Assembly: GCA_016858145.1 (NCBI GenBank)
Contig: JAEHOE010000074.1
Location: forward strand, 186,001 to 250,000
Length of the DNA stretch: 64,000 nucleotides
Direction of reading: 5' to 3'
From: Edaphochlamys debaryana
Lineage: Eukaryota; Chlorophyta; Chlorophyceae; Chlamydomonadales
Position 1 is the stretch's first letter. Each line of letters begins with the position of its first letter. Both the position numbers and the translations under genes were made by a program. The notes beneath the pieces were generated by a model. That model was not told where the DNA came from. It saw only the letters and a list, made by a program, of their open reading frames with translations, and did not search any database. Positions 24,301 to 36,100 of this stretch are shown one piece after another.

Positions 24301-27300
24301 GGCGCTGTGGCTGGAGCTGCTGGAGCCCGTGCGCCGCCTGCTGGCCTCGGGGGCCCTGGACAAGGTGCGCAGCTTCTGGACTGATCGCTCGGGGAAACCA
24401 CTGTCTTGCCCTTCTAGGATACCTAAACAATCTATGCGCCGATTGTATCCGGCTCGCTTATGCGTACTGCACTGTGTGGTATCCGTCTGGCCAAGTACCT
24501 CATCCGCCCCACGCTGCCCCGTCCCACAGCACGAGCTCCTCCAGCTGGCGCGCTTCCTCCGGCGAAGTGCCCTGCAGCAGCTCTCGGCGCCTGACGCCGC
24601 CGCCGACCCGCCCGCCGTCCCCGTGGCGCTGGCGGGGAGCACCTCGGTGCCCGACCACAGCCCCCAGACCGCCCACCTGCTCACCACGCAGGCCGTACTA
24701 GATACTCTGCTGACCCTCATCAGGTGCGCAACTCTGACCCTTGCAATTCCTACGCTTCTGAATTCCGAAGCTAGCTCCTCGCGTCTTCCACGTGCCGTTC
24801 AGTTCCCAAACCCGGCGTGTACCCCGGGCCTCACGCCCCTCTTATCAAGCGCATCCGCATCCTTGTCCTTTGACGGCTGCAGGTGTGCGCGCGTGCGGCT
24901 GACACCGCACCAGGGCCTGCGGGTGCTGGCCGCCCTGGCCCCGGGCCAGCTGCTCCACACGCTGGCCTCGGGCTACCTGGGCTGCGCGGCCGCCAACTAC
25001 GGCTGCCGAGCGGCGGCGGTGCGGCTGCTGCTCGAGGTGCTGGCGCTGCTGGGGACGGCCAAGGCCGCGCACTCACTGCAGGAGGTGAGCGCGGGGGCAA
25101 GGCCTCACTGATATTCGAGAACCGAGGGCGCTGCTTGAGGAGTACGGCTGCTTGTGTCGGGCCTCAGGAGCAGGCGGCGCGCGCAGGGAATTGAGGCAGG
25201 CACCTCAGCGCGTCAGAGCAATCGCGCTCAGCTTGTACCTATGGAACGCCGCCCTTGACCACTCGCAGGTGGAGGCCCTGGAAGCGGGTCTGCAGGACGC
25301 CCTCGTGGCATGCCTGCGGGCCCTGCTCGCCAGCGCCAGCGCCAACTTCGCAGGCTCGGGGCCACAGCCGCCTGGTGGCGCGGGCGCGAGCGGCGGCGGG
25401 CACGTGTCGGCGGTGGTTGCGGAGCGGGCGCGCGAGCGGCAGGCGGGCGGGTTCCGGGGCAAGGGCGCGGTACGAGCGGCCATGCAGTGCCTGCTGCACC
25501 TCACCGTGCTGCTCCCAGCGCCCGAATGGACTGCCTGCTGGCAGCAGGTGCGCGGAACCCCTCACCGTTACGCTCCTTCCACGAAAGGCGGAGGCAGTCC
25601 TCCGTTTGCATGCCGTGCCGGTAACACCCACCTCTGTGCGCCCCGACCCGCCCGTGCGCCTGCGCGTCTCACCCTTCTCCTTTGCCTTCCGCTCTTTCCC
25701 GTCGTCGGGGCCCCGCAGCTCAGCGGCAGCTACTGGCTGTCCCGGCTGCTGCGCGGCCGCGACAACACGCTGCGCGCTTTGGCCGCGGAGCTGTTGGCGC
25801 GGCTGATGCAGCCGGGCGCGGAGGGCACACAGGCCATGGTGGCACAGGTGAGGCGGCCGCCGAGAGACCCACATGCCGGTCCGCTGCTTGACACCGGCAA
25901 GGGGGTTGCAAGCTTGCAACCCTGGCAGTCGCCCCGGTGTTCACCTAGTGGTTTCTTGCGTTTGCAGGGCTGGCCCGACGCCGCCAAGCTGATGGCCAAG
26001 GCCGCCACCGACCGCACCGCCTGCTACGCCCTGCGCACCGCGGCGCTGCGGGTGCTGTGCTGCTGCATGGCCCTGGACACAGCGCCCGGCGCTCCAGGCT
26101 CGCAGGTAAGCGGCACCCATGGTTGCTGGGCATTCCGTGCCAGAATGCCGCCTGGCCCTTCCCGCGCCGCACCCCCCTGCCAGCTAACGAGTTCTTCCTG
26201 CCCCCCATCCGCAGCCGCTCGCTGCTGCCGCTGAGGGGCCAGCCGCGACTGACCCCACGGCCACCGGCCTGCCGCGGCGGCAGCTCTTCTCCTCGCTCGC
26301 CGCGCTGCCGCCCGCCGCGCTCCTGCTCCAGCACCGCCAGCTCTGGTCCGCCCTGCCGGGGTCCCTGCGCGAGCCCTCCGCGCCGCCGGCCTTCACGGCC
26401 GCCGCCCTGGCCCTGCTGCTGGAGGGCCTGCTGCGAGACAGCCTGGGCACCTCCCGCCTGCTGCTGCAGCCCGGAGTCCTAGACCGATTGGTGCAGCTGC
26501 TGGAGTCGGACCCGGGGGCTGGCGCTGTGGGGGCGGTCGGGGACAGTGGGCGGGAGGCGCCGGGGCCGCAGGCAGGCGCTGCGGGGGCGGCTCAGGCGGA
26601 GCGGGAGGCGGCCGTGTGCTTGTTGTCCCGGGGCCCGGCGGCGACGTGGGAGGCGGCGGCCGCGTGTGCGGCGGCTGGCCCGGCCGACCTACCCTGGGCA
26701 GCCTGCCCTGCCGTCGACCTGCGGGCGACCGCTCGGGACGTGCTGCGAAATCCAGGTACGGCTGGATCGCTGGGCAAGGGCTGACTTGTGTCTTGCCCGC
26801 AACCTTGCACCATCTAATTTCATACCTCCCTGCTCCTCCCCGCCTCCGCCTCATCTCCGCAGATGCGCCGACCCCCGACCCCGGCCAGTCCCACAACCGC
26901 CTGGCTGCCACCCGCTGCTCCCTGCTGGCCGCCCAGCTCCTCACCCACCTCCTCCAAGACCCCGACCTCACCCAGGGCCAGGGCGCCAGCCCTTACGACG
27001 ACGAGCCCCTGCCGCCGCTCCCGGCCCACTCCGCGGCGGCCGTGGCGAAGGCCGCGCTGGGCGCCGTGTCGAGGTTCGGGAGCGGCGTGGCGGCGGTGGA
27101 TGCGGGGCGGGGCCAGCGGCTGGGCCCCGCCGAGGTGGAGTGCGGGGTGCGGCTGGAGGCTGCCAGCCAGACCGTGGCTGCGGCCAACGCCGCGCTGCAG
27201 CTGCTCGCGGAGGCCGAGGCTGACCAGGTGCGGCAAGGGTCGATGAGCTGCGTATGGGCTTATGAACAGGTGCCTGACTTGTGCCTCCGGCTAAACACTA

Positions 27301-30300
27301 TCCCGTGTCAGTCGGTACCCAGCGGGCTGGACAATTCTTGCTCTCTCGTTTTCACCATGATAGCCGTCGACTCCCGTGGCCCCGTCCACCGGCTGTGCTA
27401 CTGCCGCAGACCCTCCTGGACGTTGACACGGGGCTGTGCCGGGACCCCACTCGGGGCCCGCTGCTGGGCACCTGCGCGGAGCTGCTCCTGGCCGCCTGCA
27501 GCCCACGCCACCTGCGCTCCGCCCTGGTCTGCCTGCTGGCCACTCTGCTGGCGCGCAAGGAGACGGCGTCGGCACTGCTGCGGGGTCAGGGCGCAGGTGC
27601 GGCTGGGCGGGACACACTTTCCTGGCCATGCTCTTGACCGCTGCCCCAGTCGCTGTCCTGCGGGCAGGCCTCGTGTATGGAATGCGCAAACCTAAACCAC
27701 CCACGTGCCCCTCCCCGTCCGAACCCGCCCCCAGACGCCGAGCACCTCCTCCCGACCACTGCCAAGCCCGTGGGCGCGGGCCTGTGCGCCGCGCTGGTCT
27801 CCCTGCTCAGCGACGACGCACTCGACCCCTCCAGCCCCGCCTCTGCCGCCTTCGACCCCTCCGCGGCCCCGGCCTACACGCCTTCCCACCGCGCCTCACG
27901 CGCCCGCACCTCCACCTCCAGCCTGCCCACACCCTCCACCGCATGGGCCCAGCCCACACCAGCGACCCAGGGCCCACCCGGCACGGCTCGAGCCCAGCCA
28001 TACACAGCATCCGTTCCAGCCCCCGACGCGGCCGCGCCCCAAGGCCTGGGCTCAGCCGAGCTGGTCATCATTGTGGCCCTACGGAACCTCCTGGCCTACA
28101 GCGACGGAGCCAAAGCCGCAGCCCTGCACTCCTCCTTCCACCGAGTCGTCTTCAACTCCTGCGCCAAAGCGGCTGCGGCGCTGGCACCCCAGGCCTCTGG
28201 CAGCCATGGCCCGGCGGGACACGGCGCGGGCGGCTCCCACACACCCAAGAAGGGGAGCGCTACAGGGGCGGGGCACGGCGCGGCGCGGTCCGTGGCACAC
28301 TCGCACCATGCGGCTGGTGGCAGCGCCCTCCACACGCCGGCGGTTGCGGGCGCGCCTCGCTCGGCCCTGGCCAGCCTGAGGCGGTCGCAGGCGCTCACGG
28401 CTCTGAGCAAGCGGAGCCAGCAGCAGCAGCAGCCGCTACTGCGGCCGGCGGCAGTGAGCCCAGCGGCAGGGGTCCCGGAGTCAAGGCAGGCCTCGCCGCC
28501 CCGAGCGGCGGTGGAGCGCAAGGCGGCAGCGCGGCGTGCCACGGAGCAAAAGGCGCGTGAAGATGGTAGCAATCTGCATGACCGGGGGCAGCGCTTGGGC
28601 TCCTCTGCTGCTGCCTTGGTGTCAAGCACCTGGGCGGGGCTTGCCTTCTTCTTCTCGCGTCTGGACTGTTGCACGAAGAGATATATAAAACCGCACGGCC
28701 TGACGCTCACACCCTGCCCCATCTGCACGCAGACTGTGGCGGCGCTGTCCCTCCTCAAGCACCTGGCCTACGGCAGCCCCTCGGCCCGGCACCACCTGTG
28801 CCGGGACGGCGTGATGGGCGTGCTGCGGACGCTGTGGCCCGCCGCCGCCGCCAACACCTCCGGCCCGCTCCTCCACGAGCTGCTCGGCTGCCTCACCAAC
28901 CTGCTGCCCGCCTGCCCCGACGCCCGCACACGGGTCGCCTCCGAGGGGGCGGTGGCGGGTGGCGGCCCCGACGCAGCCGCCGGGGCCGCTGCCGCCAACG
29001 CCGCGTGCGGCAGCCCGGGGACGCTCCTGGGGAGCCTGCTGGCAGTCCTGTTCGAGGTGGGTCACGGGTGCTAACGTGCAATCAGCCAGTCCTCGGTCTA
29101 GCCCATCTACTACTCATGTTCCGCCTCCTCCCACAACCCTCGAACTCTCTCTCTTTCGCATCCTCCGAGCCCACGCCCACACCCAACACCTGCACCTTGG
29201 CCCCGCCCACCGCTCGCCCCGCAGTCGCCCCGTGTGGAGGCGCCCACGTGGGCCCTGGCCCTGGGCGTGTTGCAGCAGCTGTCCGCACCCGAGGACGGCG
29301 CCGTCTTGCTGCTCAAGTCGCCCTTCCCGGCGGCCGCCAGCAAGGCCCTGCTGGCCATGGCCAACGGCCACCCCTCGGGAGCCGGCGCCGGAGGCGGTGC
29401 GGCAGGCGGCGGAGGCGCAGGCGGCGGGGGCGGCCGCCAGGCCCGCGACCTGCAGCGCCAGGCTGCGCTGCTGTCCGTCCTCGCCAACCTGGCGGCCTGG
29501 CCGGATGGACAGCGCGCGATGCTACGGTCTGGCGCCGCACCCGGGCTCCTCGACTTGGTGGTGAGGCTTGTGTCGCCCGCTGCTGGCGACGTGTCCGGCG
29601 CCGGGCCGGGCGGAGGCATGTTTGCCGGGGGTGGGGGTGCTGGCGGCGCCGCCGGGCCCGCGGCGGCGCAGGTGAGGGTGGCGGCGCTGGGTCTGCTCCG
29701 GAACCTGTGCTTCGCCGCCGAGGCAAAGGCGCACCTGCTGGCCAACCCCGCCGTGCTGCCCGCGCTGGTGGCGGCGGCCGAGGAGGCGGCGGACGGCCCC
29801 GAGGCGGCGGCCTTTGCGGCGTCCGGGCTGTGGTCGCTGGCCTACCTCGGAGAGAAGGTGCGTGCGATGTGCGCTTGGCGACTGTGGTGAAGGGCAGCAG
29901 TGGCATTGCGGGATCGAGGGTGCGTGTATTGCGTTGGGCTGCTGCGGCGTGAGGTAGGGAGGCGGCTGGTCGACGCGGCAAGCGGCGACCTGGTGTGGGC
30001 AGGTGTCACCACCGACACGCCCGAGCCGCTCGCCCCCCATTCCACGTCTCCACCCCACCCCCGCAGGTCAAGGCCGCGCTACGCCGCGTGCCCAGCGCGC
30101 CCCAGCGCCTCGTCGCCGCCCTCTCCGCCGCCCGCTTCCAGGAGACACGCACAGCGGCCCAGCTCGAGGCCGCTCAGCGTGCCGCAGCCGCAGCCGCCAC
30201 GGCTTCGTCCAGTGCGTCCGACCTCCGCCCAGGCGCCTACGGGGCGGCGGACGTGGAGGGGCTGAAGGAGCGTGTCAAGTGGCTGCGGCTGGCGGGGGAG

Positions 30301-30471
30301 CAGCTGGCGGGCTTGGTAGAGGCGCTGCAGACCACAGCGCCGCAGGGCGGGGGACCGAGCGAGGGCCCGGAGGCGGCCGTGCGCGGGGGGGCGGGCCAGG
30401 CGGCTGACTCGAGGCCGGACTGGTCGCCGCAGCGAGATCAGAGTGCGGTGCGGGGCTTGCTGCTGGCGTGA
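18332..30471 (+). CDS. RTTN: Rotatin homologue (centriole/basal body assembly protein)
   Basis: About 2,729 residues in 29 exons: 18332-18383, 18467-18558, 18651-18678, 18756-18967, 19049-19439, 19539-19765, 19913-20266, 20416-20562, 20662-21408, 21612-21717, 21891-22213, 22357-22476, 22638-22724, 22853-23441, 23607-23720, 23860-24065, 24251-24364, 24530-24723, 24883-25084, 25269-25547, 25719-25847, 25968-26105, 26215-26755, 26863-27227, 27410-27596, 27735-28618, 28733-29056, 29225-29857, 30067-30471. The joined N-terminus (KLVHPLSEVRRRAVQSLDFK, then KHQLLTTEELAKERP) fits the Rotatin N-terminal ARM-like domain. The rest is helical, Leu/Ala-rich repeat. Family members (human RTTN, fly Ana3) act in centriole elongation and structural integrity, so a basal body role is expected. 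It is longer than the roughly 2,226-residue human protein because of Ser/Pro/Ala-rich insertions in exons 5 and 26. The donor of exon 26 is uncertain; the other junctions keep frame. Confidence 0.92.
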
Positions 30472-31069
30472 GGGCAGCAGCCGTCAAAATTGTTATACGT
30501 TGTAGCCTGCGTGTAAGATTTAACGAGTGAGGCTATGCAGAAGGCTGGCAGAGGAGCCAGCACGGCCTGGAGAGATGCACCGCACCAACCGCTCCGATGC
30601 GGTACCTACGTGGCGGGTCACGGCTCGGGAGGTAGGGCAGAACCGAGCCCGCTTGACTGCAAACACATAAGAGTGTACCACTCGAGTCAGTCAGCACATC
30701 CAACAAGCTTGAATCGCTCAAGCCAATTGCTCGAGGTTTTGGCAAGCGCCTCCGGGAGCCGTGTTCTGCTTAACCCAGCTTTCAAACTCGCCATCAGCAA
30801 GCCAGGTGAGCAACGACGCTGTGCGGAGTGGTGCCGCTTGCCCGCGAGCAGGGCAAAATGGCCAAATGCCACGACTCGGCGGGAACGGAGCCTCGGCCTT
30901 CCCAGCCCCACGGAGATGCATAATTGCCTTCCATAGGTCAAGTTGCCAGGCTATGGCTGCGCCACTGAGCGGTTGAAACATAAATATCTTCCGCCTAGAG
31001 CGCAAAGGACCGAAGCGGGCCGCTGCTCCCCTCTCAGTCCACGCAGGACCCAGCCGCGGAGAGGATCCA
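30472..31069. other. Intergenic region between rotatin and the Met/Gly-repeat gene
   Basis: About 600 bp holding the 3' end of rotatin (TGTAA at 30512) and the presumed promoter and 5' UTR of the next plus-strand gene. It is visibly less GC-rich than the coding DNA. No ORF with splice support was found. Confidence 0.5.
30512..30516 (+). terminator. TGTAA polyadenylation signal of rotatin
   Basis: TGTAA, the usual poly(A) signal of volvocine nuclear genes, lies 41 bp after the rotatin TGA. That implies a very short 3' UTR. Confidence 0.55.
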
Positions 31070-32054
31070 ATGTATCCACCCCAGTTCCCAGGCGTGTTTC
31101 CAGGCGGTCCGTTCGCCCCCCCAACGGGTCCCATCCCAATGGGGACGACGGGGATGACAGGCGTGCCCGGCTACGCTGGCGTACCCGGACTAGCGCCTCC
31201 GACCGCCACAGCCCAGATCACACCCGGCCTGAGCGCACCCTTACCGGGAGGCGCGGGCGTGGCACAGCCCCAGAAGCCAGCCAAGCACCACTCCTTCACG
31301 ACTGAAGTCGTGAAGCCAGGTGTGCCTGACCACACCCACCAGGACAGGGAACCAGGGCTGGATTCCCCTGGATGTGCTTGTCGATGCCCACATGTACATC
31401 CTCCCTGTTGGCCCGCACCTTGGCGCCGGGACTGCGTTCCTCCCCTGTCCCCCACGCGTGCCCCTGCCCCTCCTTGCTCCTTCGTTCGTGTTTCCTGCAG
31501 CCATGAAACTGGCCACGGCAGCCCTGGAGACGTACAACCGAAGCTCCAGCGACCCGTAAGTTGGTCGCGCTACTGCTGCTCTGCCTACGCACGCAGGGGC
31601 AATTCCTGCTCGCAGGAAGCGGACTGTGTCCGTAACCCACGAGCCGACCGCTAGAGCACGGCAAACTCCGCACATGCCTCCTGGCCTACATACGCGCGCT
31701 GCTCCCCATGCTTCCCACCGGCAGGGGCACCATGCCAATCAACGGGGTGGACCCCTACGGACTGGCGGGCATGGGCATGGGCATGTCCTGCCCGGGCCCG
31801 ACCGGGCCCATGATGACCAGCATGGGCCCCATGGGCCCGTACGGCCCAATGGGGATGCCGATGGGACCTGCTGGGATGGGCCCGATGGGCCCCGGCATGG
31901 GCCCAGGGATGGGCATGATGGATCCGAGCATGGGCATGGGGATGGGGACGGGCCCGATGGGCCCCATGGGCCCAGGGATGTACATGGGGATGCCGATGGG
32001 TTATGGGATGGATCCCACTGGGGGCATGGGCATGGGGATGGGCGATCCGTATGG

Positions 32055-32085
<31 letters not shown>

Positions 32086-32103
32086 GGAGGCGGCACATGG
32101 TAG
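31070..32103 (+). CDS. Pro/Gly/Met-repeat protein of unknown function
   Basis: Three exons (31070-31319, 31501-31555, 31725-32103) with in-frame GT-AG junctions give 227 residues. Exon 1 is Pro/Gly-rich (PPQFPGVFPGGPF), ends near QKPAKHHSFTTEVVKP and has no hydrophobic signal. The middle exon encodes a short amphipathic-looking stretch (AMKLATAALETYNRSS). The last exon is almost wholly Gly, Met and Pro with MGMGMG and GPMGPMG runs, ending GGGTW. No known domain is recognised. Phase continuity across two introns supports a real gene despite the low complexity. A methionine-rich tail could bind metal, form a flexible film or phase-separate; these are guesses. A possible poly(A) TGTAA lies far downstream at 33036-33040. 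Confidence 0.7.
31757..32100 (+). repeat. Met/Gly codon repeat (GGCATG-type)
   Basis: The last exon of the Pro/Gly/Met-repeat gene is built from imperfect ATGGGC/GGCATG hexamers mixed with GGCCCNATG units, ending in four or more GGCATG copies near 32060-32090. The frame is kept throughout, which suggests selection on coding. The antisense strand also stays open because the hexamer reads His/Pro/Ala or Pro/Ile/Gly there; those frames are treated as shadows. Confidence 0.75.
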
Positions 32104-33125
32104 CCTGCGGCCGACACACGCAAGGCCAGTGGCGTCAGAGCACACGTGGCTCGGGAGGTGCGGCTAAGGCTCGGCTGCATCCAAGAGTTCGGCCAGACCA
32201 GGGTCATGGTAGCCGCGCACGGTGCTAATGTGTTGCCAGCGTCCGGGCCTGGGGTCTTCGGGACCTGGCTGGCTGGCTTTGTGATATGGTGGAAGCTTGG
32301 GCCTTCAGAAGCCTTGCCTATGCCCTTGGCTGGGGCAATCAAGGGTGTCCAAGGTCGATGTGGACGAGGAAGATACAGGCTGGTAGAACAGGCAAACCTG
32401 GCGGTTATGTTGCATCAGAGGATTATACTAGGGCAGTTTGCCGGAGAGAAGTTGTTGCAGATGGCTCTACGGCCAACCTCTCGACGCCCCGCTTGCGCGA
32501 TGGATAGATACTAGAATGCCTCAGCTAATGCTAGGCCCCAGTGGCCGAGGGGGCTGAGGCAGGATGCGGAGGCGGGATGAGTGTTGGCGGCGGGAGACTG
32601 GGAGACGGCAGATCGTCAGATCTTTGAGCGCCTTGTCAGGTCTTGTTGCACCTGGTCTAACACTCGACCGGATTTCGTGGGGTTTAGCGCCCCGAACTAT
32701 GGCTGCGCTCGATTCAATGTCTAACGGATGTTCCGGAGGGCACCGTCAGGAGTCGGGCCAGACAACCAGAGGCCATGCGTAGTGGGGCATTGGCGCATGT
32801 ACAAGGAGGCCACCTGCACACGGGAGGCCCCAGCTAACTGCGATAGGACGGCTGTGCAGCGGCATCATCTTGCGGCGCAGACACGTTGAGGGGTGAGGCC
32901 TCAACGGCATTGCAAGAGGCGTGTCAACCTGTACACGAGGAGGACTGTTCCCCCGGGAGGCTTGCTCACGTCCACCCCTGTCGCCTTGTCGATCCACCAG
33001 CCTACGCACTACGCACTACGCACTAAGCAGCGGCATGTAATGTCGTTGGGCACACCTCGCGTACCCCCCTGCACCATAGAACCAGCCAACATCCCCCAGC
33101 AGCCACCACACCGCGCCCTCCAAGC
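32104..33125. other. Convergent intergenic region
   Basis: It holds the 3' ends of the Met/Gly-repeat gene (plus) and the HrpB helicase (minus). A TGTAA at 33036-33040 is the only plus-strand poly(A) candidate noticed, and it would give an unusually long 3' UTR of about 930 bp. A short 7-bp tandem (acgcact, three copies) lies at about 33004-33024. No supported gene was found. Confidence 0.5.
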
Positions 33126-36100
33126 CTACTTCTTCTTGCCACCGCCGGCCTTGCCCTTGCCCCCTGCGCCCTGCCCCGCGCCCGCTCCGCCCTTGGCTCC
33201 GCCCTTCCCTGCCCCCGCCGCTGTCCCCTTGGCCGCCTCCGCCGCTGCCTTGGCCGCCTCCGCCGCCGCCAGCGCCCGCTTGGTGAGGCGGGTGGCCTCG
33301 GCCTCCAGCGGGTTCTCCGGCCACACGTGCCGCGGGTACTCCCCGCGCAGCTGCTTGCGGACCTCTGTGTGGGAGAGGAAATGGGAGCGAGCGCGTGAAC
33401 GGGGCAGGGTGGCACGAGAGGGCTCCGAGACAAGGTCGCCGTTGTGGTGTGATGCGTGCGCGCCGCTCGCTCATAGGCGCACAGGCATGGCGGTGTACAC
33501 GGTCCGTGCGAGCGTAAAGAGGGCGAGCCGCCCGCTCCTGGGCGCAACAGGTCTGGAGGTGAACAGCAGCACAGGGCTGGTAAAGGCACCGCCGCAGGGC
33601 CTACCCCACCTGGGTAGCTGTTGGCCCAGAAGCTAGCGAGGTCGGCCGTCACCTGCGGCGGCCGGGGCCGGGGGCGCGTCTCAGCACTCAGGTCAAGGTA
33701 GTGCAAGTGGGTCAGGCCCACCAGCCTGCAGTGCTACGCGCTGAGCAGTGAGTTAAGGCGTCTCCAGTGGCAGGGGGCCAGGGTGCCAGGGGCGGCAGCT
33801 CCCACAGCAACCGGCCCCCTTCCCAGGAATCCCAGCTCGTGGCCGGCCCCCCAACTACCGCCGCGGGCCGCTGCGCCGGCGTGAGCAGCTCCAGTGTGAG
33901 CGGGATGCGGCCCCCCGCCAGCCGGGGCGCCTCCGCCAGCCCAAACACCTCCTGCATGCGGCACCGCACCTGCGGGGGAGCGGGGGGGGAGGGGACGGGG
34001 CGAATGGCGGCAGCGCATGGGACAGGCTTAGCGCCACTGAGTACATTCGACGGGTCCGCCATTGACGAAGCACGTGTACGGTACGCCTCATCGCCCCCCT
34101 TCCCCATTGGACCCATGCCTTGGCCCACCATCAGGCTCCCTCCCTTTTTCCCCCTTCCCCCCTCCCTCCGCCCCCCATCCCCGCCCTCCTTCTGTGGCGG
34201 TATGTACCTTCTCCGGCAATCCCACTATCCATTCCACGCTCTCCCGCATATCAGCTCCAAACACCCCCACCCCCGCCCCACCACGGGCGTGTCCCCGCTG
34301 TAGTCCACCAGCGCCTGTGTGCCGGTGGGGAGGGTGAGGTGCGAGGGCGCCTCGCGGTCCACCGCCTGCCGCTGCTCCCAGCTCAGGAGCGACCTGGGGG
34401 GCGTGGGTGGGGGGGTGGGTGGGTGGAGGGGGTGGAGGGTGGAGGGGTGGGTGGGCGGGTGGGTGGGTGGGTGGAGGGGGTAGAGTGGAGTACAGTGGAG
34501 GGGGCGGCATGAGGAGGGGTTATGAGGACGCAGTCGTAACGGCAGGGAAGGGGAGTGGGGGATTGCGGGCCGCGCGGAGATAGGTCACTTGGCGTGTGGG
34601 GTTGGTGGTGCGTGTGGCGCACGTGCCCCTAACCCGACCCACCCGAACCCCACCTGAGGATGTTGCCCCAGTCCAGTTTGAGCATGTCGCCCTTCCTGCG
34701 CACCCCGGCCAGGTGCGGGGCCAGCCACTGCGGGGGGGGGCGGGGAGAGGAGGGAGGAGGGAAGAGGGGAGGAGGCGAGGCGAGGTGAAGTGAGGGAGAG
34801 CGGGATTAACACCGCCCGCCCGTGGATGGCCAGCCTGGGGATGGCCAGCGGATGGCCCATTTGTCTGGACCTGGCTGGGCATGGCTGGGCCCGGCTGGGC
34901 CTGGATGGTCCCATGCACTTGGCTGGGCCCGGTTGGGATTGGCTGGACCTGGCTGGGCCCGTACCTGCGGGGCGCTGGCCAGCAGGCCCTCGTCGCTGAG
35001 GTCGGGCAGCTCCGCCAGGGCCTTGGCGGCCGCGGAGGGGCCCGCCTGGGCCTGGCGCCGCAGCCACACCGCCCGCTGCCGCCAGGCCTCCGTCTCCTTG
35101 CTCAGGCCCACGCCCCGCACGCCGCCCATCTCCTTGAAGCCCTGGGGGTGGGTGCGTGGTTGGGTGTGTGGGTGGTGGAAGAGGAGGGAAGGGCCGAAGG
35201 CGATGAACAGAATGGGCTACTAGCCGAGAGGAACCAGCGCGCAGAAGGCCTTTCTTCCCCCTCCCCCTGATGCGGCCAAGGAGTAACCGGTGGTGAGGCG
35301 ATTCTTCCCCGCTCCCTCACGTAACTAATACCACTAATACTCTTCCCTCCATCCCCTCTCTTCCCCCTCCCCGCTCCCCCTCCGCCGCCCCCCCCTGTCA
35401 CCTGCAGCAGCGCCGGCAGTGCCGCTGCGTCGCTGATGGGCGTGGAGCGCTCCGACAGCACCAGGCGGCCCAGGCAGCGCCGCCGCCGCGCCAGCACGGA
35501 CTTGGAGCTGCTGGCCCAGAACACCTCGTCCCGCTCCTGGGGGGAGGAGGGGGGAGGAGGGAGGTGGGGGGACCGCAGCAGGGGATGGGTGCAGGGATCG
35601 AGTGCCGTAGGAGGGCAGGGGTACTGTGTAGAACATCAAAAAGGCACATGCCTGCGCAGGCAACGGAACCGTTCACCCTGCCATGTGCTTTCAGCCCTGC
35701 CTCTCCACAACCCCATCGCCTTCCGCTCGCACCCACGTCACCCCCCCCACCCCGACCCTCACCCCCGCGCACCCCGCCCCCCCCCACACGCACCTGTATC
35801 ATTTCCTTGAGGTATCCCTCTATGGCGGCCAGGCTCAGCCCCGCCGCCGCCCGCACCATGTCGTTCCCCCCCCCGTCCCGGCGCCAGGCGGCGGAGCGGG
35901 CCACCCCCCCTATCTCGGCCACCGCCAGGTAGGGGGCGGAGGAGAGGGGGTCGGAGTCGGAGGGCAGCCGCACCACCTGGCCTGTGTGGGGGGGTAGGTG
36001 GCGTGGACCGAGGGGCGAGGGGGATGGAGGGGGGCTTGATGGGGCAGGCGTGCGCGTGGTGTCATGTTGACTACAGGCGGAGACGGGGAGGGTGGTAGGA

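Noticed and set aside
26393..26971. 192-residue minus-strand Pro/Arg-rich ORF
   Set aside because: Antisense to rotatin exons 23 and 24 and pure low complexity.
27436..28560. 374-residue plus-strand ORF
   Set aside because: It is out of frame with rotatin exons 25 and 26, which have correct splice sites and family similarity.
31651..32145. Antisense His/Ala/Pro and collagen-like ORFs
   Set aside because: They arise from the GGCATG hexamer repeat read on the other strand; the plus frame has spliced upstream exons.
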